Origin: Flavobacteriales bacterium
GTDB lineage: Bacteria; Bacteroidota; Bacteroidia; Flavobacteriales_F; PHOS-HE28
Direction: 5' to 3'
Assembly: GCA_016719225.1 (NCBI GenBank)
Contig: JADKAN010000002.1
Coordinates: forward strand, 62,001-126,000
DNA length: 64,000 bases
The notes under the pieces are model-generated. The model searched no databases, was not told the origin of the DNA, and saw only the letters and a program-made list of their open reading frames with translations. Shown here one piece after another: positions 26,331-34,121 of the stretch; the first letter of the stretch is position 1; each line of letters begins with the position of its first letter. The translations under genes and the position numbers were made by a program.

Positions 26331-26702
26331 TCAGTGGTCCACGTGCTCCATGGAAATGATGCTGTCCACCACATAGGTGCTGTAGCCGCGCCACGGCAAG
26401 CGGCCCAGGTATTCCTTGTAATGCAGGTTGAACCGGTTGCCGCTGTTGGCCATCAGCTGCTCAGCGACCTGCTTGTCCTCCACGGAAAATTCAAATTCGT
26501 ACGAATTGATAGCACCGCTCTGCGAACGGATGCCGCTTTGTATCAGTTTACCCTCATAGGTCTTGAAAACAAAGCCCTTCTTTACCACGTAGTTCAGCTC
26601 CCCGGATTTGGCACCTTCGCCGAATACCCGGAAATAGCGGAACCAGCCGCCTGCGATGAGCACCAACAGGAGCACCAGTAATATCCTCTTGAAGATCTTC
26701 AT
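26331..26702 (-). CDS. Small membrane-anchored protein of unknown function
   Basis: The 123-residue protein has an N-terminal signal-anchor (MKIFKRILLVLLLVLIAGGWFRYF) and a soluble domain with GEGAKSGELNYVVKKGFVFKTYEGKLIQ. Short proteins with this TYEG motif recur in Bacteroidota; I recall no established function. The start at 26702 is preferred over an upstream frame opening because of the signal-anchor and a TACCTTCG element at 26722-26729, 19 bases before it. It is divergent from the DUF502 gene. Confidence 0.75.
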   Translation of the reverse strand: MKIFKRILLVLLLVLIAGGWFRYFRVFGEGAKSGELNYVVKKGFVFKTYEGKLIQSGIRSQSGAINSYEFEFSVEDKQVAEQLMANSGNRFNLHYKEYLGRLPWRGYSTYVVDSIISMEHVDH

Positions 26703-26799
26703 GGTGGATGAAAAGTTGTGCCGAAGGTAGGCGAGGCCATCGTGTCCGCTCTGCGTGGCTGGCTGAATTGGCGGGCGGCCGCTTTCATCACCGCCGTAA

Positions 26800-26807
26800 T
26801 ACCTTCG
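26800..26807 (+). promoter_or_regulatory. -7-like element TACCTTCG four bases before the DUF502 start
   Basis: TACCTTCG-CGGC-ATG: the element ends exactly four bases before the ATG at 26812, as at ybdL and the M1 peptidase gene, which suggests a leaderless transcript. Confidence 0.4.
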
Positions 26808-26811
26808 CGGC

Positions 26812-27387
26812 ATGGAGCCCGAACGCAACCTTGGTCGCTTCCTTATGGGCTATTTCTTTCGTGGCCTTTTGCTGGTCGTGCCGGTGGCGGTCATCTCCAT
26901 GGTGGCGTTCGAAGCACTGCGCTGGCTGGACCAGATCGTGAAAGTGGACGTCCCCGGCCTGGGCATCCTGATCATTCTCAGCAGCATCATCGTGATCGGC
27001 TGGCTCGGTTCCACCTTTTTGTACCAGCGATTGGCCGAGATCGGTGATGATCTGCTACGGCGCGTTCCCTTCCTAAAGACTGTTTACGACGCGTTAAAGG
27101 ACCTGATGGAAGGCCTGGTGGGCAGCAAGAAGAAATTCGACCGCCCGGTACTGGTCACGCCATTGGATGGGTCCGGTTTGGCGCAGTTGGGCTTTTTGAC
27201 GCAAGAGGATCTTTCCCATCTGGGCATCGACAGAACGCACGTCGCGGTTTATGTGCCTTACAGCTTCGCATGGAGTGGACGGCTATTCATCGTTCCCGCA
27301 AGCAGCGTAACGCCGGTGGATGCCAAGGCGGCGGAGGTGATGAAGTTCATCCTGAGCGGCGGCGTAACACGGGTGGATGAAGAATGA
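26812..27387 (+). CDS. DUF502 family membrane protein
   Basis: The 191-residue protein has two membrane segments (FFRGLLLVVPVAVISMVAF and LGILIILSSIIVIGWLGSTF), then a soluble domain with the DUF502 pattern (RRVPFLKTVYDALKDLMEGL, VAVYVPYSFAW, SGGVTRV). The family is widespread; its function is unknown. Its stop overlaps the next start by four bases (ATGA), so the two genes are likely co-translated. Confidence 0.88.
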   Translation: MEPERNLGRFLMGYFFRGLLLVVPVAVISMVAFEALRWLDQIVKVDVPGLGILIILSSIIVIGWLGSTFLYQRLAEIGDDLLRRVPFLKTVYDALKDLMEGLVGSKKKFDRPVLVTPLDGSGLAQLGFLTQEDLSHLGIDRTHVAVYVPYSFAWSGRLFIVPASSVTPVDAKAAEVMKFILSGGVTRVDEE

Positions 27388-28241
27388 GGACGTTCCTGGC
27401 ATTCACGCTTTGCATGTCCGCCTGCATCCATGTTGCACGGGCCCAAGAACCGTTCACACCTGTGATGGGTGCCTACCAGTACAGCAATGGCGTGCATCCG
27501 GTGATCACTGCGGTCTTCCCCGGTGCGGAGTTGCGCACGGTGAATAGCTTTTGGAAAGAACAACTGCGCTCCATCAGTACCAAAGTGCTGGACAAGAAGG
27601 AACTCATTGGGGAGGCTGCGCGTATTCCCTCCGCTTCATCGGACACCTTGCGCATACTCATCAAAAGCGAACAGGGACGCGGCTCGAAGGACGTGGTGAC
27701 GCACATCGCCTTTCTGACCAACAAGGGTTATGTGGCACCGGATAGCCCTGAACGGGAGGTAAAGGGTTGCACGGAATGGGTGCGTGCCAGTTCAGTGGAT
27801 CTTTTGAAGCAGGTGGCGCGGCAGAACCTGGAAGTGGGGCAACGGGACCTGGAACGTGAACAGCAAAAGCTCGACATGCTCAAGCGCGACCTGCAGCGCA
27901 CGGAAGAGAATCTGCGAAAGGCCCAGCAGCGGGGTGAAGCCGCCAAAAATGAAAAGGCCGAGATGGATTCAATGCTTGCCTTGCCCACCATCCCCATAAA
28001 AACCGCGACAGATAGCATTGGTGCCACCGAAGAGCTGAAACAACAGGCCAAGGATCGCGCCAGGCAGAGCGAGCGGTCCGACCGTGCCGAACGCACGGGC
28101 ACCGCAATGACCAAGAAGGAGGATGACCTTCGCTGGACCATCAAGAAGAACAAAGAAGATCAGGTAAAGCAGGTTGACGCCGTTACGAAGCAGCAGGAAG
28201 TCGTGAACGGGCTGAAGCGCGACTTGGACGCTGTCCGATAG
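27384..28241 (+). CDS. Exported coiled-coil protein of unknown function
   Basis: The 285-residue protein has a signal peptide (MRTFLAFTLCMSACIHVARAQ) and a ~110-residue N-terminal domain (PFTPVMGAYQYSNGVHPVITAVFPGAE). A long Glu/Gln/Lys/Arg-rich region (~140-285) with heptad-like spacing predicts coiled coil. The N-terminal domain contains KDVVTHIAFLTNKGYVAPD. It overlaps the DUF502 gene by four bases. A periplasmic structural role is a guess. Confidence 0.75.
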   Translation: MRTFLAFTLCMSACIHVARAQEPFTPVMGAYQYSNGVHPVITAVFPGAELRTVNSFWKEQLRSISTKVLDKKELIGEAARIPSASSDTLRILIKSEQGRGSKDVVTHIAFLTNKGYVAPDSPEREVKGCTEWVRASSVDLLKQVARQNLEVGQRDLEREQQKLDMLKRDLQRTEENLRKAQQRGEAAKNEKAEMDSMLALPTIPIKTATDSIGATEELKQQAKDRARQSERSDRAERTGTAMTKKEDDLRWTIKKNKEDQVKQVDAVTKQQEVVNGLKRDLDAVR

Positions 28242-28247
28242 GATCGA

Positions 28248-29183
28248 ATGGTCTCATCCTCGATCGATCCACAAGGCGTTCAGCGGAGGAATGCCCTGCT
28301 GTTGCTTCACCTCACCGTTTTCATTTGGGGCTGGACGGGCATCCTCGGCAAATGGATCGATCAGAGCGCGTTGCAGATCGTTTACATCCGCTGTGTGATC
28401 GCTTGCTTGGGGTTGCTGGTGGTCATGCTCTGGATGCGCCGTTCCCTTTCGCCGCGAACGCCGGATATCGGGCTTTATCTACTCACAGGCCTGATCATTT
28501 TAGCACATTGGCTAACCTTCTATCTGGCCATAAAGCGGGGCAGCGCCTCCATTGCGGTGGCATGCCTTAGTACCAGCACGTTCTTCACCGCGTTGATCAA
28601 TCCCTTCTGGACGAAGAAGCGGGTAAGCGGGTTCGAGCTTGGGCTCGGAGTGGTGATCATCGCGGCGCTGCTGCTGATCTTCGGCTTGGAGACCAATTAC
28701 CGCGAAGGCATTATCCTGGGCACGATCAGTGCCTTGCTGAGCGCGTGGTTCAACATCGTGAACGGGCGCTTGGTGCAGCGCGGCGAAGCCATGCGCATCG
28801 GGTTCTACGAGCTCTTTGCAGCCATGGTGGTACTGGGTATTTGGCTGGCATTCACGGATGAATTGCCACCGGTGCTCTGGAAATTGCCGGCACATGATAT
28901 CATCGGTCACCTCGTGCTGGGCTTGGTTTGCACCACGTTCGCCTTCACGGCAGGCATCCATGTGCTGAAGCAATTGTCACCCTTCACAGTGATCCTCACC
29001 GTGAATTTGGAGCCGGTTTATACCATCCTCATCGCCTTGGCGATCTGGCCCGAAAGCGAACGCATGCATCCCGGAAGCTATGCAGGCATCGCCTTGATAC
29101 TGGCCTGTTTGGCCCTCAATGGCTGGTGGCAGCGCCGGACGAATACAAGGGCCGTAAGGCCGAAGCCTTTGGCGCAGGGGTAG
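28248..29183 (+). CDS. EamA/DMT-family transporter
   Basis: The 311-residue protein has about ten hydrophobic helices arranged as two EamA repeats (first LHLTVFIWGWTGILGKWI; second GTISALLSAWFNIVNGRLV). The closing repeat has LSPFTVILTVNLEPVYTIL, the usual signature. Substrate cannot be inferred; family members export amino acids or other metabolites. It starts six bases after the previous stop, so it may be part of the same transcript. A perfect palindrome follows its stop. Confidence 0.9.
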   Translation: MVSSSIDPQGVQRRNALLLLHLTVFIWGWTGILGKWIDQSALQIVYIRCVIACLGLLVVMLWMRRSLSPRTPDIGLYLLTGLIILAHWLTFYLAIKRGSASIAVACLSTSTFFTALINPFWTKKRVSGFELGLGVVIIAALLLIFGLETNYREGIILGTISALLSAWFNIVNGRLVQRGEAMRIGFYELFAAMVVLGIWLAFTDELPPVLWKLPAHDIIGHLVLGLVCTTFAFTAGIHVLKQLSPFTVILTVNLEPVYTILIALAIWPESERMHPGSYAGIALILACLALNGWWQRRTNTRAVRPKPLAQG

Positions 29184-29189
29184 GGTGTT

Positions 29190-29229
29190 GTAGTAGTATG
29201 GGCGATGCATGCATCGCCCATACTACTAC
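29190..29229. repeat. 40-bp perfect palindrome between convergent genes
   Basis: The core GGGCGATGCATGCATCGCCC (29200-29219) is extended on both sides by GTAGTAGTAT / ATACTACTAC without a mismatch. It begins six bases after the EamA stop and contains the TAG stop (29226-29228) of the minus-strand monooxygenase gene. As RNA it would fold into a long hairpin from either strand, so bidirectional termination or transcript protection is likely. It resembles REP-like palindromes. Confidence 0.8.
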
Positions 29230-30626
29230 CGCCCAAGGCTGATCGCTTCATCCCCGGGTCTGTAGTCCACATAGTTCATGAAGAATTGCAGCATCTCGTC
29301 CGTGGTGCGCATGTGTCCCTGAAGAGGGGCGCGGGCTGTCCGCGGTGGGTCATACGGATTGTTGCGGTTTGCCGTGGTGTTGTCCATCACCGCTTCCACA
29401 TGGATCACGGTGCCTTTCTGCAAAGGCAGCATGTGCCGGAAGGTGTAGGCGTACTGCCAGCGGAAATCCCAGTCGTTGATACGGATGAGGGGGATGGTGT
29501 CTTTATCCGGCGTGATGGCATAGGCCAAGAAGCTCTTACCCAGTAAATGCATGTGCGGATTGATGGTGAGCAGGCTGATAGCCTTGGGCAACGTGAACGC
29601 ACTGCGGAACATCATCACTGTGTCCGGCGGGATCACCAGTTCGGGTTCCACTGGCGAATCGCCCAAGGTCCCCATGGCCAGCTCGCGCATGGGGCGTTCA
29701 GGAGCAGTTGGGGAGAACCACAGGTTGAACCTGGAATGGTCCACCGTGTCGCGCATGCTGGGGCCATAGTGGAGCGTATTCAGCAGGAAAGCACCTTCGC
29801 GACCCACTCGCCAGCCACCGATACCCGGCGGGTACAGGGGCGGGGAAAGGCCGGGCAGGTAGTTCACCATGTTGGGCGTCAGCGGTGGCCATGTGCCGTC
29901 ATCGTTCTGCAAATGCAGCTCGGCGTATGCATCCACACTGTGCGTACTGTCCGCATCGATGTAGCCGCTGGGTTGCAACGGGTCCTTTTTCCCGCCGGGC
30001 GGATACGTTACCATGGCCCCGTTCATGTGGTGAACGTTGCGGCGGTTCCCGGGCACGAATTCCACGGCCCGCAGAAAGGTATCGCGTTCCAGAACGAATG
30101 GTGCCTTGGCGATCATGAAACGGTCGCGGTTGTCGCCGGGTATGTGGAAACTATCCGGCAACCACACCACTGCGTCCGGAGTGCCAAGCAGGGAGCCATC
30201 GGGATAAACGGGCAGGGGAGGAAGGGCGCTGGTATCACCGAGAACGCCACCCTGGTCCACCCACTTGGCAAAGAGCGCGATCTGCCGTGCCGTCAATGCC
30301 CGCTCGCCCGTGAACCGGCTATAGGCCGTGTCCGCAGGCCAAGGCGGCATCCAGCGGCCGGTCACCATTTTCCGGGCGGTCTTTGCTTTTCGTTTCAGGT
30401 CGTTATAGCTCACCAACGGGAAGGGCCCGGCTTGGCCTTCGCGGTGACAGGGCATGCAATTGGTGCGCATGATCGGCGCGATGTCCGCGAAGGTCACTGT
30501 GTCCGGAAGGCCCGCTACTACAGGCACTCCGGAGTCGTTCTCAGATCCTTTCCCAACTCCGCAGGAAGCCACCGAAACGGCAGCGCAGATGACCGGGATC
30601 CACAGGGAACGTTTCACTTTTTGCAT
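29226..30626 (-). CDS. Lipoprotein fusing cytochrome c and PHM-like copper monooxygenase
   Basis: This 466-residue protein starts with a lipoprotein signal (lipid-attachment C22 in SVASCGVG). A cytochrome c domain follows with haem motif C57-M-P-C60-H61. The remainder matches copper type II ascorbate-dependent monooxygenases (PHM/DBH): HHM with H199 and H200, LHYG with H286, HMH with H358 and H360, and DEM with M445 in TTDEMLQFF. These correspond to the three CuA histidines and the CuB His-His-Met ligands. The start at 30626 is chosen for the lipobox; the frame opens further upstream. It overlaps the redoxin gene by 13 bp. The cytochrome may replace ascorbate as electron donor (inference); the substrate is unknown. 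Confidence 0.82.
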   Translation of the reverse strand: MQKVKRSLWIPVICAAVSVASCGVGKGSENDSGVPVVAGLPDTVTFADIAPIMRTNCMPCHREGQAGPFPLVSYNDLKRKAKTARKMVTGRWMPPWPADTAYSRFTGERALTARQIALFAKWVDQGGVLGDTSALPPLPVYPDGSLLGTPDAVVWLPDSFHIPGDNRDRFMIAKAPFVLERDTFLRAVEFVPGNRRNVHHMNGAMVTYPPGGKKDPLQPSGYIDADSTHSVDAYAELHLQNDDGTWPPLTPNMVNYLPGLSPPLYPPGIGGWRVGREGAFLLNTLHYGPSMRDTVDHSRFNLWFSPTAPERPMRELAMGTLGDSPVEPELVIPPDTVMMFRSAFTLPKAISLLTINPHMHLLGKSFLAYAITPDKDTIPLIRINDWDFRWQYAYTFRHMLPLQKGTVIHVEAVMDNTTANRNNPYDPPRTARAPLQGHMRTTDEMLQFFMNYVDYRPGDEAISLGR

Positions 30627-31210
30627 TCCACGATGCATCCCACGGCGATCACCTCCGGCGAAGGAGCCCGATTGCGCAAATAGGCATCCATCGCATCCGT
30701 CAACCAATATTGCTGCGCGGCTATCTTCTTCCGGCCCTGCCGCACAGCGCGGTCGTCGAAGGCGCCATGGTAGATCCGTTCGCCCTTGGCATCCATCAGG
30801 AACACCTCCGGCGTTACGCGCGCGTTCAAGGCCAAGGTCAGCATGCAATCGTGGTCCATCACTTGAGGAAAAGTGAAGTTGCCGTCAGCAGCGAACCGCT
30901 CTGCCTTTACCGCTTCCATGTAAGGCCCGGCATACACGCCCACCACCCGCACTCCTTGGGCCCCATACCGGGATGCGAATTCCTGCAGGTCATGTGCATA
31001 GAGCTGGCAGAAAGGACAGTCGGGATCAAGTGTAACGAACAGTGTGGCGGTGGTGCCCAGCATGCTGCTCAAGGGCTTGGAACTGCCGTCGGCCAAGGTG
31101 CAGGACACATCTTTCAAAGCCGCTATGGAAGGCGAGGGGGAGGAGCATCCAGCTGTGAACAGCAGGACGAAGGCCGTCATCTGCATCATGAACCGACACC
31201 TTGCGTTCAT
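30614..31210 (-). CDS. Redoxin/AhpC-TSA-like lipoprotein, partner of the copper monooxygenase
   Basis: The 198-residue protein has a lipoprotein-type signal (LLFTAGCSS, C22) and a thioredoxin-like fold with the redox pair C65 and C68 (DPDCPFCQLY). It has the TPEVFLMDAKGERIYHG segment of redoxins and ends VGCIVECKK, with two more cysteines. The start is placed at 31210 (MNARCRF); MMQMT at 31189 is possible. It overlaps the cytochrome/monooxygenase gene by 13 bp. As I recall, single-chain proteins with redoxin, cytochrome and monooxygenase modules exist in other phyla, which would support joint function. Confidence 0.82.
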   Translation of the reverse strand: MNARCRFMMQMTAFVLLFTAGCSSPSPSIAALKDVSCTLADGSSKPLSSMLGTTATLFVTLDPDCPFCQLYAHDLQEFASRYGAQGVRVVGVYAGPYMEAVKAERFAADGNFTFPQVMDHDCMLTLALNARVTPEVFLMDAKGERIYHGAFDDRAVRQGRKKIAAQQYWLTDAMDAYLRNRAPSPEVIAVGCIVECKK

Positions 31211-31271
31211 CTCTTTCCCATTTATGCAGCCCGCCGTACAGTGAAGTGTTTTTAGCGGCTCGGCGATCAGC

Positions 31272-33020
31272 TTATTCGCTGCCCTGCGAAAGCCGTGTCC
31301 GGCGACCGCCGCGTTCATTGTTGGTGTCCTTTGGTGCATCGCGCATCTGCTTCAGCCAAGTGACTTCTTTTTCGGAAAGGTGGCGCCAATGACCACGTGG
31401 CAGTTCTTTTTTGGTCAACCCCGCGAACATCACGCGATCAAGCTTTACCACTTCGGTGCCGAGCGCCTCGAACATGCGGCGCACGATGCGGTTGCGGCCC
31501 ATGTGTATCTTCATACCAACCTCCCGTTTAGTTGCACCTACAAAGCTGACTTCGTCAGCGCGGGCAGGGCCGTCCTCCAGGTTCACTCCTTCCGCTAAGC
31601 GGTGTAGTTCCTCCACGGTGATGGAGCGGTCCAACGTGGCATGGTAGAGCTTTTCGGCGCCATGGCTTGGATGCGTAAGCTTTTTGGCCAGGTCGCCATC
31701 ATTGGTCAGGAGCAGCACGCCCGTGGTGTTCCGGTCCAGGCGACCAACGGGGTATAAGCGTTCGTGGCAGGCCTTGGCGATGAGGCTCATCACGGTGTGG
31801 CGTTCCTGCGGATCGTCCGTGGTGGTAATGGTGTCCTTGGGCTTGTTCAACAGCACATATCGCTTTTGCTCGATGCTCAACTTCTGCCCACCGAAATGCA
31901 CGATATCTTCCGGTTTCACTTTGGCGCCAAGCTCGGTGACCACCTTTCCGTTCACGGTGACCACACCGGTGGTGATGAGGTCATCGGCCTCGCGCCGGCT
32001 GCCCACGCCGGCTTGTGCCAAATATTTGTTCAGCCGTACCAATCCATCATTATCAGGGTTGGGGGCCATGTATGGTTCAATGCGATCGCCTTTCCGGAAC
32101 GGCCTTCGCGCACCGGGTCCGCCTTCGCGCCTGTTGTGTTTGTCAGCGGGTCCATCGCGCCGCGACTTGGCGGCGCTCCAAGGCCTTTCGCCTTCCTTTG
32201 GAATGCGTTTGGATCCGGTGGAACGGGAGGTTGTGCTGCGGTCGTCTTGGCCTTCCCGGGAAGCTGTTCGCGCGCTCCGGCCTGCGCTCTTCGCGCCTCG
32301 TGCGCTGCTTTCGCGTTGTGGGCCGCTGCTGCGACCGGCTGGTTCTCCACCGCGATCATCACGGCTTTCCCTGTATGGTCTTCCTTCGCTCCGGCCTTCG
32401 CTCTTCGGACCTCTTGAGCTGCTTTCGCGCCGCGGACCGCTGCTGCGACCGGCTTGTTCGCCACCGCGTTCATCACGGCTTTCCCTGTACGGTCTTCCTT
32501 CGCTCCGGCCTGCGCTCTTCGGTCCTCTTGAGCTGCTTTCGCGCCGCGGGCCGCTGCTGCGACCGGCTTGTTCGCCACCGCGTTCATCACGGCTTTCCCT
32601 GTACGGCCTTCCCGCGCTCCGGCCGGTGCTCTTCGGTCCTCTTGAGCTGCTTTCGCGCTGCGGGCCGCTGCTGCGACCGGCTTGTTCGCCACCGCGTTCA
32701 TCACGGCTTTCCCTGTACGGCCTTCCCGCGCTCCGGCCGGTGCTCTTCGGTCCTCTTGAACTGCTTTCACGCCGTGGGCCACTACTACGGCCTGCCTCGC
32801 CACCGCCACGTTCATCGCGGTCCGTGGATGGCCGGGCACCGATGCCGCGCCCACCGCTCTTCGGCCGTGCAGCACCTTTTGCCGGTCCACGCCTTTCCGC
32901 TCCCGCAGCGCGATCGCTGGTTTTCCGATCACTGCTTTTGATACGTGGTTTGGCGGGTCCTTTCCCTCCGCGTGCCGTGCGGTCGCGACCGGTTCCTCCT
33001 TCCTTCTTTCGTGTGCTCAT
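31272..33020 (-). CDS. rluB: 23S rRNA pseudouridine synthase (RluB/RsuA family) with repeat-rich N-terminal tail
   Basis: This 582-residue protein has a catalytic part at ~325-560: an S4 RNA-binding domain (VRLNKYLAQAGVGSRREAD) and the synthase core with catalytic D429 (YPVGRLDRNTTGVLLLTNDG) and GRNRIVRRMFEALG. The first ~320 residues are a disordered Arg/Ser/Gly/Glu-rich tail with five tandem 38-residue repeats (residues 68-257). Basic tails occur on other Bacteroidota homologues; a repeat array this regular stands out. It overlaps yraN by four bases. Confidence 0.92.
   Translation of the reverse strand: MSTRKKEGGTGRDRTARGGKGPAKPRIKSSDRKTSDRAAGAERRGPAKGAARPKSGGRGIGARPSTDRDERGGGEAGRSSGPRRESSSRGPKSTGRSAGRPYRESRDERGGEQAGRSSGPQRESSSRGPKSTGRSAGRPYRESRDERGGEQAGRSSGPRRESSSRGPKSAGRSEGRPYRESRDERGGEQAGRSSGPRRESSSRGPKSEGRSEGRPYRESRDDRGGEPAGRSSGPQRESSARGAKSAGRSARTASREGQDDRSTTSRSTGSKRIPKEGERPWSAAKSRRDGPADKHNRREGGPGARRPFRKGDRIEPYMAPNPDNDGLVRLNKYLAQAGVGSRREADDLITTGVVTVNGKVVTELGAKVKPEDIVHFGGQKLSIEQKRYVLLNKPKDTITTTDDPQERHTVMSLIAKACHERLYPVGRLDRNTTGVLLLTNDGDLAKKLTHPSHGAEKLYHATLDRSITVEELHRLAEGVNLEDGPARADEVSFVGATKREVGMKIHMGRNRIVRRMFEALGTEVVKLDRVMFAGLTKKELPRGHWRHLSEKEVTWLKQMRDAPKDTNNERGGRRTRLSQGSE
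32250..32819 (-). repeat. Five tandem 114-bp coding repeats in rluB
   Basis: Five copies of a 38-codon unit begin at residues 68, 106, 144, 182 and 220 of RluB (each opening RDERGG or a close variant). Copies differ at a few positions; the last is the most diverged. Copy-number change by recombination or slippage would keep the reading frame. Confidence 0.88.
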
Positions 33021-33379
33021 GGCAGCGGGTAAAATGCGTTGGGAATGTGCAGGAATTCAGGCCCATCGGGGCCGTGTGTAATACTTAGGACGTCGAAGCG
33101 CAGTTCCAGGTCTTCCTGCAGGGAGTGCACCAGCGCTTCACCGGCTTTCATCAATTTGCGTTGTTTGGCTTCGCCAACGGCATCCTCAGGGTTCCCATGG
33201 CGGCCGTTGCTGCGGGTCTTCACTTCCACCACCACCAGGAAACGGCCGTCGCGCGCTACGATATCCAATTCTTCCCGGCCATGGCGCCAATTGCGATGGA
33301 CCACGAGCATACCCCGGTCCTCCAGCCATTGGCAGGCCAGATCCTCGCCTTTGGCACCGGTTATTAAATGCTCAGCCAT
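33017..33379 (-). CDS. yraN: UPF0102 (YraN) nuclease-like protein
   Basis: The 120-residue protein has the PD-(D/E)xK-like core of the YraN family: GEDLACQWLEDRG, RHGREELDIVARDG, VVVEVKTRS. The family resembles Holliday-junction resolvases, but the biological role is not settled. Its TGA overlaps the rluB ATG by four bases. It is divergent from the DUF4412 gene across 98 bp. Confidence 0.9.
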   Translation of the reverse strand: MAEHLITGAKGEDLACQWLEDRGMLVVHRNWRHGREELDIVARDGRFLVVVEVKTRSNGRHGNPEDAVGEAKQRKLMKAGEALVHSLQEDLELRFDVLSITHGPDGPEFLHIPNAFYPLP

Positions 33380-33477
33380 CTTTGTTGTTCCATTACCGTA
33401 ACCCCAAGGGTATCGGTTGCGTTGGAACTGCCAAAGGTCATCAACTTTCGTCGCCTTTCAACCTACCGACCCCACAC

Positions 33478-34116
33478 ATGTGCAACTCCGCTCGCCATTT
33501 GGCCGCCGCCGCTCTGCTGTTCACCTCGTTCGCCATGAATGCGCAAAGCTTCGAGGGCATCATCGAGTTCACCAAGACCACCGGGCCCGTTGTTACCAAT
33601 TACAGGTACTTCGTGAAAGGGGGCCATGTGCGGGTCGAGGAGATCAGTGCCAAGGGCAACGTACAGGGGATCATGTTGGTGGACACGCGCGAGAAAAGCG
33701 TAACAGCCCTGAGCCCGGACCGTCGCCTCTACATGGACGTGCCGAACATGCGGCTGCCCAAGGACATTAAGGCGGAGATGAAAAAGACAGGCGAATCGAA
33801 ACAATTAGTGGGTTACGCCTGCGAGAAGTGGACGGTGAAAAGCACGGCGGAGGACCGTCAGCTCACCTATTGGGTAGCGCAGGATGCGTTCGATTTCTTC
33901 GTCCCCCTGTTGGAGACATTGAACCGCAAGGACGAGCAGGCCGTCTTTTTCCTGAAGATGGAAGACACCAAGGGCGTGTTCCCCATGCTGGGCATAGAAC
34001 AGAAATTGGACGGTAGCGAAGTCAGCCGTTTGGAAGTCACCAAGGTGGTCCGTGACGAGCAGCGTCCTGCTTTATTCGAGATCCCACAAGGCTATACCAA
34101 GTTCGAGCGGAATTGA
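33478..34116 (+). CDS. DUF4412-type exported protein
   Basis: The 212-residue protein has a signal peptide (MCNSARHLAAAALLFTSFAMNAQ). The body FEGIIEFTKTTG..YFVKGGHVRVEE..GIMLVDTREKSVTAL..YTCEKW-like GYACEKWTVKS is the pattern of DUF4412, a periplasmic/outer-membrane beta domain reminiscent of LolA folds. Function unknown. The ATG at 33478 is chosen because it begins the signal peptide. It ends five bases before the convergent LD-carboxypeptidase stop. Confidence 0.82.
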   Translation: MCNSARHLAAAALLFTSFAMNAQSFEGIIEFTKTTGPVVTNYRYFVKGGHVRVEEISAKGNVQGIMLVDTREKSVTALSPDRRLYMDVPNMRLPKDIKAEMKKTGESKQLVGYACEKWTVKSTAEDRQLTYWVAQDAFDFFVPLLETLNRKDEQAVFFLKMEDTKGVFPMLGIEQKLDGSEVSRLEVTKVVRDEQRPALFEIPQGYTKFERN

Positions 34117-34121
34117 GCCGG

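Noticed and set aside
31684..33081. Open frame of 465 codons on the plus strand opposite rluB
   Set aside because: It mirrors the GC-rich coding repeats of rluB, consists of Leu/Arg/Ser/Pro repeats with no domain, and rluB has clear catalytic motifs.
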